In this document: one piece after another, positions 8,882 to 16,511 of the stretch | Numbering within the stretch: position 1 is the first letter of the stretch | Layout: the number at the start of each line of letters is the position of its first letter | Assembly: GCA_963664595.2 (NCBI GenBank) | Contig: CAXXOK010000011.1 | Location: 629,299-693,298 of the forward strand | Direction of reading: 5' to 3' | Source: CAXXOK01 sp963664595 | GTDB lineage: Bacteria > Bacillota > Clostridia > Christensenellales > Aristaeellaceae | Length of the DNA: 64,000 nt | Made by a program: the position numbers and the translations under genes | The notes under the pieces: generated by a model | Told to the model about the DNA's origin: nothing | What the model saw: only the letters and a program-made list of their open reading frames with translations | The model's database searches: none

Positions 8882-9158
8882 TCGTTTCGCCTCCCGTACC
8901 AAAGAAAGTCATAGGGTCCGCAGCCTGCGCCCGGTCCTCCGCCGCGCCGCCGTGCAGCTCCGTCCACGCGTGCAGGATGTGCGGCAGCTCCGCCGGGTAA
9001 TAGTCCTCCATCAGCTCGCGCTTGGAGATGCCCAGGCCCAGGCACGCGGCGATCAGCCTTTGCAGCCAGGTTTCAGCGCTGCGGCGAACCGGCTGATCTT
9101 TTGCTTTACGCGGCCCGCCGCCAAGAGAAAATTTTCTGTGCCGTTCAGCGTAAGCCAC
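8871..9158 (-). CDS. Tail assembly chaperone, -1 frameshift extension (gpT-like)
   Basis: This frame overlaps the end of the upstream chaperone gene by about 105 bp and lies in its -1 frame. It would be translated mainly as a C-terminal extension after slippage at 9128-9134 rather than from its own weak ATG at 9158. The distinctive part begins SLGGGPRKAKDQPVRRSAETW and continues through a helical region (LIAACLGLGISKRELMEDY). In many siphophages a short and a frameshift-extended chaperone coat the tape measure during tail assembly. It ends 10 bp inside the tape measure gene. Confidence 0.75.
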   Translation of the reverse strand: MAYAERHRKFSLGGGPRKAKDQPVRRSAETWLQRLIAACLGLGISKRELMEDYYPAELPHILHAWTELHGGAAEDRAQAADPMTFFGTGGETIDG

Positions 9159-9499
9159 GCGTCGAGGATCTCCATCAGCCCGTCCGCGCCGATTGCCTCG
9201 TCGCCCAGCAGCCGTTCCTGCGGGATATCCGTCAGCGCGGCGATCAACGCCACGGCCTGTGCCGGCACCACCGCCAGCGCCTTTACGGCAAGGTCGATCA
9301 GCGCCGCGCGGTCCAGCGCTTTAAGCGCCTCCAGCATGCCCGTCAGATCGCCGTCCGGCGTCAGTTTTTCCGCCGTCTCCCGCGGAAAGGTTTCCAAAAG
9401 CCGGATCGCCTGCAGGTACTTGCCCAGCGGCATCCGCCGTATCTCACACCCGCGCACGGTCACGCTCCGCGGCAGGGATAAATCGATTGAGTCCTTCAT
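9053..9499 (-). CDS. Tail assembly chaperone (gpG-like)
   Basis: A 148-residue, largely helical protein (MKDSIDLSLPRSVTVRG start, C-terminus KPGCKG). It sits between tail tube and tape measure, the invariant position of the tail assembly chaperone in siphophages. It has no conserved catalytic residues; the role rests on position, size and the overlapping -1 frame. Translation normally ends at 9053, while slippage near codon 122 (Asn-Phe) would add the downstream frame. Confidence 0.75.
   Translation of the reverse strand: MKDSIDLSLPRSVTVRGCEIRRMPLGKYLQAIRLLETFPRETAEKLTPDGDLTGMLEALKALDRAALIDLAVKALAVVPAQAVALIAALTDIPQERLLGDEAIGADGLMEILDAWLTLNGTENFLLAAGRVKQKISRFAAALKPGCKG
9128..9134 (-). promoter_or_regulatory. 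Programmed -1 frameshift slippery site A-AAT-TTT
   Basis: In the zero frame of the chaperone the minus strand reads GAA AAT TTT CTC. The heptamer A AAT TTT fits the X XXY YYZ rule, and slipping back one base gives AAA TTT in the -1 frame, which runs directly into SLGGGPRK of the overlapping frame. The position near the 3' end of the first chaperone gene matches lambda gpG/gpGT and related phages. Confidence 0.65.
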
Positions 9500-9522
9500 A
9501 GCTTCTCGCTCCCATCACAAGC

Positions 9523-9567
9523 TTCCATACCCATCACGATACGCAGCGTATCGTGATGGGTATGGAA
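9523..9567. terminator. Perfect 22-bp inverted repeat after the tail tube gene
   Basis: Two exact 22-base arms separated by one base, beginning TTCCATACCCATCACGATAC, in the 152-bp gap between tail tube and chaperone. It lacks a T tract on either side. A hairpin here could protect or partially terminate the upstream mRNA and so raise tail tube yield over downstream genes. Confidence 0.55.
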
Positions 9568-9651
9568 ACCAAATCTCCTCCGGAAGATGCCGGAGAGCCG
9601 CGGCTCTCTGATGATATTGGGTAAACTGGCTTTCCCAGCCAATCGGTGTGG

Positions 9652-10230
9652 CTACCTCACCTCGGCCGCCGTCAGAAACGCGGTGCACGCGTCGGCGTTG
9701 GATCCGTCCTCCTTGAGCTGCATCACGGCCCAGGGTTTGAGGGAGGCAAGCTGCGGCTTTTTGAACACCCCGGACAGGATTACCTCGCACACCGAGGCGT
9801 TGGCCTGTTTGGAAGCGAAGTTGTCAAACTTCACCCCGGTCAGCTCAAACACGCGGTAGTTGAAGTAAAACGGCAGCCCGCTCACAGTGTCCGCCACACA
9901 GCGCAGAGCGAAAACCTTGCCGGATATCGAGAAGTTGGCCTCCAGCGTTTCGGTTTCGGCGTCATACACGCCCAGCCCCAGCGTTTCCAGGCGGCTGAGC
10001 GGCACCTCGGCCATGCGCAGCTCCACATCCTCGCCGCTCACACTGCGCAGCTGCGCGTACAGATCATCGTCGTAATACAGATCAGTTTTCTGTTCCTTTA
10101 CGGACCGGCTCATCTGTCCGGCATAGGTCAGCGCCGCTCCGGCCCCTGTTTCGTAGGCGGTCAGGGAATCGGTCAGGATCGGCGCAAGCGCCACCCCCCT
10201 GAACCCGATAATGGCTCGTTTTGCACTCAT
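9652..10230 (-). CDS. Major tail protein (tail tube), phi13-like
   Basis: A 192-residue beta-rich protein that polymerises into the tail tube. Start MSAKRAIIGFRGVALAPI at 10230 follows a GGAGG site. The segment KTDLYYDDDLYAQLRSVSGEDVEL and the C-terminal YYFNYRVFELTG-like region (here PFYFNYRVFELTGVKFDNF) are typical of phi13-family major tail proteins of Gram-positive siphophages. It follows the tail terminator gene by 14 bp and is followed by a strong inverted repeat, which suits a protein needed in many copies. Confidence 0.82.
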   Translation of the reverse strand: MSAKRAIIGFRGVALAPILTDSLTAYETGAGAALTYAGQMSRSVKEQKTDLYYDDDLYAQLRSVSGEDVELRMAEVPLSRLETLGLGVYDAETETLEANFSISGKVFALRCVADTVSGLPFYFNYRVFELTGVKFDNFASKQANASVCEVILSGVFKKPQLASLKPWAVMQLKEDGSNADACTAFLTAAEVR

Positions 10231-10244
10231 GGATGGTATCCTCC

Positions 10245-10574
10245 CTACAATAGTTTTTCAAACGTCAGCTTCAGCTGCGCGGTTTCGCCGTCCGCCTCCG
10301 CCACGCGCTCCAGCGTGTACCCCAGCGCCTCCAGCGCGGGCACGGCGGCCTGCCGCAGCACATCGCACGCGCCCATCGTGGCGGCGAAAATCCGCACACT
10401 ATACCGCTGCCGCGTAAGATACGCGGCGTTGTCGCGGGTATCGGCCGTGCTTTCTTCCTCCAGCCCCACGGCGATGCACGGCAGTGCGGCGGCTTGCCTG
10501 GGCCAGCCGCGCGTCACCCCGGCCACGCCGGGGATCTGCGCCAGCGCGGCGGCCATATTGCTTGCTTCGTTCAT
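10245..10574 (-). CDS. Tail terminator/tail completion protein
   Basis: A 109-residue protein directly upstream of the tail tube gene, where the tail terminator (which caps the tube and joins it to the head) is always found. Sequence features fit: an N-terminal helix (MNEASNMAAALAQIPG), a central beta-strand region (AYLTRQRYSVRIFA), a helix (VLRQAAVPALEALG) and a final strand (TAQLKLTFEKLL). Its ATG overlaps the stop of the gp10-like gene by 4 bp, so translation is coupled. Confidence 0.7.
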   Translation of the reverse strand: MNEASNMAAALAQIPGVAGVTRGWPRQAAALPCIAVGLEEESTADTRDNAAYLTRQRYSVRIFAATMGACDVLRQAAVPALEALGYTLERVAEADGETAQLKLTFEKLL

Positions 10575-10933
10575 CGGTTTTCTCCTGTTGCGTCCTGCAC
10601 AACCCGTTTCAGGTGCTCGGTCACTGCGCTTGCCCGCGCGCGCAGCGCGGGCGCAAGGTACGGCTGCGGCGGGGTTCCCGGCGTGCCCAGCTCCACGGCG
10701 GCCGCATACGGCAGCACGGAACCCACCGTGGCCTCCGTTTGCGCGCCCCGTACCAGCACCTGTGCGCGCAGACTTTCCCGCAGCGCGCCCGTTTTCATGG
10801 GGCAGCGGCGCTTCGCCTCGGCTTGCAGAAGCTCCGCTTCCGCCGTAATGGCGGCGGCCGTGCCGTTTGTAATCGCGTCGGCAAGCTCTTCCAGCTGCCG
10901 CACGGCCGCCGCCGCCCCCTGTACGCGGATCAT
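10571..10933 (-). CDS. HK97 gp10-like neck/tail-joining protein
   Basis: A 120-residue protein with the HK97-gp10 pattern: an N-terminal helix (AVRQLEELADAITNG), the motif AKRRCPMKTGALRESLRAQV, a strand, and YAAAVELGTPGTPPQPYLAPAL near the C-terminus. Members form part of the head-tail neck. It overlaps the upstream gene by 4 bp (ATGA) and the downstream gene likewise. Confidence 0.82.
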   Translation of the reverse strand: MIRVQGAAAAVRQLEELADAITNGTAAAITAEAELLQAEAKRRCPMKTGALRESLRAQVLVRGAQTEATVGSVLPYAAAVELGTPGTPPQPYLAPALRARASAVTEHLKRVVQDATGENR

Positions 10934-11283
10934 CCGCGCAGCTCCGGGGGAATCAGGGCAAGCGTGAATTCGCTGTGGCTTTCATACCGCCGGGGCGGCT
11001 CCGCAATGCGGTAGTCGCACGGCTCATCCGCTGCTGTGTCCACGCACACGCCCATGCCCTGCACCAAGGTTTCGCCGCCGTCGTACAGCATCAGTACCCG
11101 CGCCTCCCGCGCTTCGCCGTACACGGCGGCCGAGGCTTTCCCCGTACCCGGCAGGATCGCCGCGCGCACGGCAAACGCCCGCGCACCGTCAAACCGGTAC
11201 AGCCTGTCGTTCTCCTGATATATAACCGAAGCCGCTTCCGGCTTCACGGTCACAGTTTGTTTGTGTTTTTCCAAAAGCCGCAT
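10930..11283 (-). CDS. Head closure/minor capsid protein
   Basis: A 117-residue beta-rich protein starting MRLLEKHKQTVTVKPEA, located between the Phage_connect_1-like adaptor and the gp10-like neck protein, the standard place of the head-closure (stopper) protein. The repeated beta strands (TVTVKPEA, VLMLYDG, HSEFTLALIP) fit a small barrel as in SPP1 gp16-type stoppers. Assignment is mainly positional. Confidence 0.65.
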   Translation of the reverse strand: MRLLEKHKQTVTVKPEAASVIYQENDRLYRFDGARAFAVRAAILPGTGKASAAVYGEAREARVLMLYDGGETLVQGMGVCVDTAADEPCDYRIAEPPRRYESHSEFTLALIPPELRG

Positions 11284-11285
11284 GC

Positions 11286-11585
11286 CTAGCCCACCTTTGC
11301 GATGCGCAGGCTGTCCAACTGCGCCTTGATCATGGCTGGCAGGCTGTCCACATGGATGGATACGCTGCCCTCGGCATGCGCCGACTGCCCTTCCATCCCC
11401 AACCGGTTATAGCTGGCGGCGGCTAGCTCCACAAGCACGCCCGCCGCTTCCTCCGGCAAGGATAAACGCCCCGTATATCCCTGCGCAAACGCCGAAGCGT
11501 CGGTAATCAAATCCTCCAGCAGCGCGTCCTGCTGCGTATCCTCAAGGCGCAGCCTGCGCCTGAGCTTGTCTAAAACCTCTGCCAT
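11286..11585 (-). CDS. Head-tail connector protein (Phage_connect_1/gp6-like)
   Basis: A 99-residue helical protein: MAEVLDKLRRRLRLEDTQQD, then DALLEDLITDASAFAQGYTG and a helix with VLVELAAASYNRLG. This four-helix pattern with an early LIxxA helix is that of HK97 gp6/SPP1 gp15-type adaptors, which dock on the portal. It follows the capsid gene after a hairpin and precedes the stopper by 2 bp. Confidence 0.78.
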   Translation of the reverse strand: MAEVLDKLRRRLRLEDTQQDALLEDLITDASAFAQGYTGRLSLPEEAAGVLVELAAASYNRLGMEGQSAHAEGSVSIHVDSLPAMIKAQLDSLRIAKVG

Positions 11586-11603
11586 AGCCTGTTCCTTTCA
11601 GGG

Positions 11604-11637
11604 AAAGGGCGGTGGGGCTTCCAACCCACCGCCCCTT
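11604..11637 (-). terminator. Hairpin immediately after the major capsid gene
   Basis: Arms AAAGGGCGGTGGG and CCCACCGCCCCTTT flank a 7-base loop starting 4 bp after the capsid stop codon. There is only a short T-rich end. It could act as a partial terminator or as a 3' stabiliser, favouring high capsid expression; the tail tube gene is followed by an inverted repeat in the same way. Confidence 0.55.
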
Positions 11638-11640
11638 TGG

Positions 11641-12522
11641 TTACGATGCGGCGTAGTGCAGGTAAATGCCCGCCACCTTGTTGTCGTACACATCGGCGAT
11701 CGCCACATGGCGGTAGCCAAACTTGTAGCCGTCGGTGGACTGGTTGATGTCGGGCAGGATCACCTTGGGCGCGATATGCTTGGAGAACTGGATCACGGCG
11801 TCGCGGTGGATGACCATAAAGTTGATATCCTTGCCCGTATCAGCCTTGGCGTAGCCCCCGGCCTCCTCGCCGGTGGTGGTGCCGTCCAGCTGGCTGATGG
11901 CGGTGTAGAAGCGCGTCTGCGGCACCAGCACCTTGCCCTGGAAGCGGTCCATCACCTGACGGCTCTTGGTGGTATCCAGATCGGCGATCATCCCGTCCAG
12001 CGTGGGGGTGATAAACAGGTAGCGGTCCTCGTAGGGCACCTCGCTCTCGTCCAGCGCCGTCACGGCGTTGCGCAGCGCGGTGATTACGCCCGCGCCGGTG
12101 GTCAGCGCCGCTCCGGCGGTGATCCCGCCGATGCCGGAGGTCGCGGCGTATCTGGCAAAACGGAAGGCATCCAGCTCCGGCACCACCTTGGTGCGGATCA
12201 GCTCGCCCGCCAGCCGCCCGTAGGCGATGCCCGCGGTTTCCAGATCATCCATGCTGTCCACGGTAAACATGCGGCCGCGGTCGAAATTGCACTTCACGGT
12301 CTCGTTGGTCAATGTCACGTTGCCGGATACATAGCCGCTGGCACGGTCGTAGTTGGCCAACCCCTGCACGCTCATCTTGGGGATGATCAGCTCATTGGCG
12401 TTGGCGCCCTGGCGCACCATATCGTCGTTGCCGTCCAGCACGGCGGTCAGGCTGGCGATCTTGTACACCTCGTCCAGCGTGTTGGAAAGGGTTTGTTTGA
12501 AAAGTGTGATCGAATTTGCCAT
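11641..12522 (-). CDS. Major capsid protein
   Basis: A 293-residue protein expected to adopt the HK97 fold. It begins MANSITLFKQTLSNTLDEVY and continues with TAVLDGNDDMVRQGANANELIIPKM, a pattern of coat proteins in scaffold-using siphophages of Clostridia and Bacilli. ETVKCNFDRGRMFTVDSMDD and the central PYEDRYLFITPTLDGMIADL are typical of the family. No prohead protease gene is nearby, consistent with assembly on the separate scaffold upstream. The ribosome site is AGGAAG-like. Confidence 0.85.
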   Translation of the reverse strand: MANSITLFKQTLSNTLDEVYKIASLTAVLDGNDDMVRQGANANELIIPKMSVQGLANYDRASGYVSGNVTLTNETVKCNFDRGRMFTVDSMDDLETAGIAYGRLAGELIRTKVVPELDAFRFARYAATSGIGGITAGAALTTGAGVITALRNAVTALDESEVPYEDRYLFITPTLDGMIADLDTTKSRQVMDRFQGKVLVPQTRFYTAISQLDGTTTGEEAGGYAKADTGKDINFMVIHRDAVIQFSKHIAPKVILPDINQSTDGYKFGYRHVAIADVYDNKVAGIYLHYAAS

Positions 12523-12790
12523 GTTCTTCTTCCTTTCACTTGTTGCGGGTCCGTTTTTCAGGTGTCGGCCGGGATGGGATGATACAGCATATGCAATGAG
12601 GAACGAGCATAGAACAATGTCGGTTCATTCGCTGCACAAACTCTTACTGCTCATGAATTGAGTGCAGCGGCGTCGGTTTGATCGCCATAACGGCAGTCAA
12701 TCGCACCCGGCCCAATTCCAGCAAAAGATTGCCGTCCGGCAATCCTTCCGCCAGTCTCGTTCCTCGTTCCTCATTCGTCACTGTTCCGTG
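12523..12790. other. 268-bp gap inside the phage cassette with inverted host-type motif
   Basis: No gene is seen. Near each end lie inverted copies of a short motif: AATGAGGAACGAG at about 12594 and CTCGTTCCTCATT-like sequence at about 12754-12773. The same CATTCCTCATTCGTCAT-like motif occurs outside the phage region (about 18131, 39493 and 41784), so this looks like host-type intergenic repeat material within the cassette. Confidence 0.5.
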
Positions 12791-13336
12791 TTACTGTATC
12801 CCAACCGCCCGCTTCAGCCTGTCCTCAAAGCCCGCGGCGGTGCTCGTGGCGGCGGCGGGGGCCATGCCCTTCATCCGTTCCTCGATGCCCTGCTGCAGCG
12901 CGGCGCGGAAGGCTTGCTCCAGCTGCCCGATGGCCGCCTGCATGCTCGGGATGTCGGTGTACTCCAGCGTGTCGGCCAGCCCGGCGGGCAGACCCTTTTC
13001 CTGTAACAGCTGCACGGCCCCGGCGTGGATTTCCCGGCGCTTCAGCGCCTCCTCGCGCGCAGTGAGCGCGGTCTCCCGCTCGGTCATCTGGTGCTCGGCG
13101 CGCTGCTCGGCGGTCATCTGCGCCAGCGCCTCGCCCTCCTGCCGGGCCTGGGCCACGGCGGTTTCCGCCTTTTTACGTTCGGAGGCGATGGTCTGGCTCA
13201 CAATGCGGTTGATATCATCCTGCATGAAGGCTTTTTCGCTCTTTTCAGCGGGTTCGGTCGTTTCCGTCGTTTCGGCCTGCGTTTCGCCGCCGTCCTCCGG
13301 CAGCTCTTCCCTGCGTTTCTTCCAATCCGTGTTCAT
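12791..13336 (-). CDS. Capsid scaffolding protein (DUF4355-like)
   Basis: A 181-residue, highly charged helical protein. The N-terminus is acidic and disordered (Glu/Thr-rich, 8-35), followed by a long coiled coil (about 40-110: INRIVSQTIASERKKAETAV, ETALTAREEALKRREI) and a C-terminal helical portion. The LLQEKGLPAGLADTL and MQAAIGQLEQAFRAAL segments are typical of phage scaffolds such as gp20-like/DUF4355 proteins. Located just upstream of the capsid gene, as required. It would be absent from mature particles. Confidence 0.82.
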   Translation of the reverse strand: MNTDWKKRREELPEDGGETQAETTETTEPAEKSEKAFMQDDINRIVSQTIASERKKAETAVAQARQEGEALAQMTAEQRAEHQMTERETALTAREEALKRREIHAGAVQLLQEKGLPAGLADTLEYTDIPSMQAAIGQLEQAFRAALQQGIEERMKGMAPAAATSTAAGFEDRLKRAVGIQ

Positions 13337-13389
13337 GGTTTTTCCTCCCGTTTAACGCCCGTCGGCTATTCCCCCGCCACGCGGGTGGT

Positions 13390-13428
13390 ATGTAAAAAGC
13401 GCCTGTCCGTCCGGTGGCGCTTTTACAT
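13390..13428. terminator. Inverted repeat between portal and scaffold genes
   Basis: Arms ATGTAAAAAGCGCC and GGCGCTTTTACAT with one bulged base and a 12-base loop lie in the 237-bp noncoding gap 13337-13573. The A/T-rich outer stem resembles a bidirectional terminator or attenuator. The rest of the gap holds an AATGAGGAATGG motif (about 13474) but no gene; many phages carry a minor head gene at this point. Confidence 0.4.
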
Positions 13429-13573
13429 GCTTGCTGTTTCGTAAGACAACTCGTTTGTCTGCTGTGGAGCGTGAAATGAGGAATGGCGGAAAGACTACGC
13501 CGCGATCTTTGATTTTCTGTTGCGATTGTAATATTTAAACCCATCCGGTAGCGCAGCAACCGCACCACCATTC

Positions 13574-14938
13574 CTACTTCTTCTTGCCTGCTTCTTCATT
13601 ACCCCTCGTCCTTGCCCCCGTCACGTCCCTGGCGTCCTCAAGAAACGGCACCTGCGACAGCAAAATCTCGTCGGGCACAATCCCCCGGTACGCCTGAACG
13701 GTTTTGGCGATTTCCAGATCGTTCACCGGCAGGGAGCGCTTGAATGTGATCACCACCTGATCCACATCAAGCTCCGCCGCGCCCTGCACGCACAGGAAAT
13801 GCGCCATCAGCCGCAGCCGGGTGCGCAGCGCCTCCCGGAACCACCGCTCCTTGATCTTGGTTCGCTGTTCAAACCCCAGCAGCTTAAACCGCATCGCCAC
13901 GCCGGACAGATCCCCCGAAAATTTATCGTCGGTCAGGTCGGGCACAAAGCTCAGCTTGTGGATATCGTCGGCCAGGCTCCTGCGCAGCAGCTCGCTGCCG
14001 CTTTCAGGGTCCGGCTTGGTGATGAAGCCCGCGTCCGCCCCGTCTCCCGGCAGAAACAGCGTGCGTGTGTGCCGCAGCCGCTGGCTGGCTTCCATCGCCG
14101 CCAGCTCCGGCGCTTCCTCGGCCAGAAGGTCCGTCTCGGTGTCCTCCGTCCCCAGCGCGCCCACGCCCTTGAGCACCATAATGGCGTCGGTAAACTGCTG
14201 TTTGTCGTTGATGCGGTCGGACTGCAGTGCGTCATAGGCGTCAATCAGCGGCAGCACGCACTCAAAGTCCCCGGTCTCGGAGGCGTTGTTCCAATACTCG
14301 GTCATCGGCACCCCGCCAAAATAGTGCGCCGCGCGCGTGGTTTCCACAGGCGCCTCGCTGCCGCGCCGCTCCATGCGCACCACCAGCGTGTCAGTGCACA
14401 CGGTTACGCGCTCCCGAATTTTTTTCAGATGCCTGTCCAGCACGTCGCTCACTTCAATGCCCAGCAGCGGCCGGTGCTCCACCGTATCATCGTACACCAC
14501 AAAGGCATGGCGCGGGTCGGCCTGCGCCACGCGCGGCTTGGCCTGTTCGTCGGCATAGCACAGCTCCACCGCCTTGCCGTACACGGCGGCGTCCACGGCC
14601 AGCTCCGCGTCAAGGGATTGCGTATCGCACCGCCGCAGCACGGACGCAAGCTGTTCAAACCCCGCCGGCCGGTCCTTCAGCGTATACTGCACCGGCGACC
14701 CCACCAGGTATCCCGCCGCAATCGCGGTGATGTACCCCGGCAGCGCGTGCGCCAGCCGGTTGTTGGGCAGCCCCGATAGCCGCACCCGCCGCAGGATATC
14801 GTGATCCCCGTCATAATACCGTTTCAGCACGTCCAGCCGCGTCTCGCGCTGCCTGCGGTGCTCGTTTAAAAGCGCCAGCAGCAGATCGGATGGCGGCAGC
14901 CCGTCCGCCAGCAGCAGCGTCCTGTCAATTGTAATCAT
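13574..14938 (-). CDS. Portal protein (SPP1 gp6-like)
   Basis: A 454-residue protein forming the dodecameric DNA gate at one capsid vertex. Typical segments: LLALLNEHRRQRETRLDVLK and YYDGDHDILRR near the N-terminus, then PNNRLAHALPGYITAIAAGY and LVGSPVQYT, then DAAVYGKAVELCYADE, and later FSGDLSGVAMRFKLLGFEQR. The C-terminus carries the ELDVDQVVITFKRSLPVND core pattern of SPP1-type portals. It follows TerL after a 72-bp gap. Length is within the normal 430-510 range. Confidence 0.88.
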   Translation of the reverse strand: MITIDRTLLLADGLPPSDLLLALLNEHRRQRETRLDVLKRYYDGDHDILRRVRLSGLPNNRLAHALPGYITAIAAGYLVGSPVQYTLKDRPAGFEQLASVLRRCDTQSLDAELAVDAAVYGKAVELCYADEQAKPRVAQADPRHAFVVYDDTVEHRPLLGIEVSDVLDRHLKKIRERVTVCTDTLVVRMERRGSEAPVETTRAAHYFGGVPMTEYWNNASETGDFECVLPLIDAYDALQSDRINDKQQFTDAIMVLKGVGALGTEDTETDLLAEEAPELAAMEASQRLRHTRTLFLPGDGADAGFITKPDPESGSELLRRSLADDIHKLSFVPDLTDDKFSGDLSGVAMRFKLLGFEQRTKIKERWFREALRTRLRLMAHFLCVQGAAELDVDQVVITFKRSLPVNDLEIAKTVQAYRGIVPDEILLSQVPFLEDARDVTGARTRGNEEAGKKK

Positions 14939-14956
14939 AACAACCCCCCACTTTGG

Positions 14957-14996
14957 TTACTGTGAAATGGGCAACGCAAGCGTGCGTGCGCCCATT
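14957..14996. repeat. Fragment resembling one end of dispersed repeat R2
   Basis: GAAATGGGCAACGCAAGCG here closely matches the end of the R2 copy at about 18136 read on the minus strand, and is followed by GCCCATTCCTCATTCGTCAT, a short motif recurring at several intergenic sites outside the phage region. It lies between the terminase and portal genes. Confidence 0.5.
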
Positions 14997-15010
14997 CCTC
15001 ATTCGTCATA

Positions 15011-16258
15011 CTACCTTGGCACCAATGCCTTGCGTTGGTCGCTCACGCTTTCCAGCGCGTAGCGCGCGGCGTCGATCAGATGGTTATTGCGGTCCGGGTA
15101 GCGGGGCAGCGTCGCGCCGTCCCTGTCGCGCTCGTATTCATAGGTGGAAAACTCCTCGGCGGCGCGCGGCGCGCGCTCCGGGTCGATGATGATCTGTACG
15201 CGGCTTTGCAGCCACTTCATGCCGTGGGCCACGCTGTCCGGTCCCTTTTTTGCGGCCACCACGCGCACGCCCCGGCTGCGCAGTTCCGCGATGGAGCGCG
15301 GCTCCGCGCTGTCGCAGGTGATCACGTCGTCGCGGGCGCGCGCCTTCACAGCGCGGGCCAGGTCGTCGGCCAGCTGCTTGCGCGCCACGTATTCCTCCGT
15401 GATAAACAGCGTGCGCCGCCGCCCGTCATAGGCGCAGCGCACAAACGCGTCCGGATCGGACGCAAAGCCGAAGTCCAGCCCCGCGTAGATGCGCAGCCCC
15501 TGCCATTCCTCCGGGCTCACCCTGCGCAGGGTAAGGTTGTCAAACACCTGCGCGCCTGTGCCCGTAACCTCGCCCAGGTACATATGCCGGTACTGCCGCT
15601 CGTTGCTTTTTTCCAGCGCCTCGGCTTCCTGTAAAAAAGCATCCCCCAGCCACGCTTTGGGGATGCTCCGGTAATCGCTTGCGTGGCTGATCCGTCCCTT
15701 TCTGGGTTTCCGGGCCTCCTCGTTCACCCAGTTGTTCTGGGACATCGGCGGGTTGTAGCTGTAAAAGGTCAGCGTTTGCTGCTCCGCTCCGCGCAGGATG
15801 GAAGCCTTGATGGTGCGGATATCCTGCATCCCCGCGAACTCCGTCAGCTCCTCAAACCACAGGTATTTGAAGTATCCGTTTTGCAGCTTCACGCCCTTGG
15901 ATTTTTCCGGCCGGTCCGCCCCGCGAAACAGGATGCGCTGCCCCGTGGGGATGTACTCAATCTCCAGCGGTGACAGCTTCATGCGGAACCAGTCCGCCAC
16001 GCCCAACAGCTCGATGGCCCATTTCAGCTGCGCGTATACCGATTCCCGCAGCGTTTCCGCCACCTTGCGGTATACGATGGCGTTGGCCTCGGGCTCGTCC
16101 ATCAGCCCGCAGATGATATACAGCGACACGAAACTGGATTTGCCCGATCCGCGTCCGCCGTACAGCCACAGCTCGTCGCAGCGGCCTTCGCGCGCCGCGC
16201 GCCATAGCGGAAAAAATCCAGGCGCGATCAGCGCGGAAAGCCGGATGTCGGTTTTCAT
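15011..16258 (-). CDS. Phage terminase large subunit
   Basis: ATP-driven DNA-packaging motor with nuclease. Start at 16258 (MKTDIRLSALIAPGFF), 1 bp after the TerS stop and after a GGGGAG site. Walker A is GGRGSGKS (residues 34-41), the Walker B-like segment is KYLWFEELTEF (about 126-136), and the ATPase coupling region TFYSYNPP follows. The C-terminal RNase H-like nuclease has AGLDFGFASDPDAF, ITCDSAEPRSIAELR and the late acidic cluster at RNNHLIDAARYALE. This resembles PBSX/SPP1-type large terminases and looks complete (415 residues). Confidence 0.93.
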   Translation of the reverse strand: MKTDIRLSALIAPGFFPLWRAAREGRCDELWLYGGRGSGKSSFVSLYIICGLMDEPEANAIVYRKVAETLRESVYAQLKWAIELLGVADWFRMKLSPLEIEYIPTGQRILFRGADRPEKSKGVKLQNGYFKYLWFEELTEFAGMQDIRTIKASILRGAEQQTLTFYSYNPPMSQNNWVNEEARKPRKGRISHASDYRSIPKAWLGDAFLQEAEALEKSNERQYRHMYLGEVTGTGAQVFDNLTLRRVSPEEWQGLRIYAGLDFGFASDPDAFVRCAYDGRRRTLFITEEYVARKQLADDLARAVKARARDDVITCDSAEPRSIAELRSRGVRVVAAKKGPDSVAHGMKWLQSRVQIIIDPERAPRAAEEFSTYEYERDRDGATLPRYPDRNNHLIDAARYALESVSDQRKALVPR

Positions 16259-16259
16259 T

Positions 16260-16511
16260 TCAGCTCCCCTTCCCTTCGTCTTTTCCCTTGGGGATGTCGT
16301 CAATAATGCGCGGTGCCTGCACGGGCGGCATGCCGTTGTCCAGCGCGCCGTAGCGCTTGGCCAGCAGCTCTGCGGCGCGCAGCTTGTCGCGCGGGGTGAT
16401 GCGTTCGTCCTCGCCCTCCGTTCCGCGCAGCACCGAGGTCAGGCACTCCAGCACCTCATCCTCGCCCGCGATCTGCGCGTTGGCCGTCCGTTTTTTTCTG
16501 CCCGCGGTCAT
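16260..16511 (-). CDS. Phage terminase small subunit
   Basis: DNA-recognition subunit of the packaging machine. Start at 16511 (MTAGRKKRTANAQ) because a GAGGAGGGG site lies 6-8 bp upstream; the frame continues upstream but without a usable signal. The protein has a basic N-terminus, then AGEDEVLECLTSVLRGT and RDKLRAAELLAKRYGAL, which is the pattern of small terminases of Gram-positive siphophages. It is the first gene of the minus-strand operon; its promoter must lie in the AT-rich 16512-16778 interval. At 83 residues it is at the short end for the family. Confidence 0.8.
   Translation of the reverse strand: MTAGRKKRTANAQIAGEDEVLECLTSVLRGTEGEDERITPRDKLRAAELLAKRYGALDNGMPPVQAPRIIDDIPKGKDEGKGS

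Larger units (their letters stand above)
2247..16511 (-). mobile_element. Siphophage morphogenesis cassette lacking mobility and replication genes
   Basis: About 21 minus-strand genes in canonical siphophage order: small and large terminase, portal, scaffold, capsid, four connector/neck proteins, tail tube, two chaperones, tape measure, Dit, tail-associated protein, fibre/baseplate proteins, XkdX-like protein, endolysin, holin. No integrase, excisionase, repressor, recombinase, replication gene or attachment repeat is visible on either side. The left neighbour is a GGDEF gene and the right neighbour an orphan response regulator. No minor head protein is seen between portal and scaffold, where 237- and 268-bp gaps occur instead. 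It may be a decayed prophage, a satellite, or a domesticated gene-transfer-agent-like particle; the sequence alone does not decide. Confidence 0.85.

Noticed and set aside
2247..16511. Tailocin (phage-tail bacteriocin) interpretation of the cassette
   Set aside because: Terminase, portal, scaffold and capsid genes are all present; tailocins lack heads.
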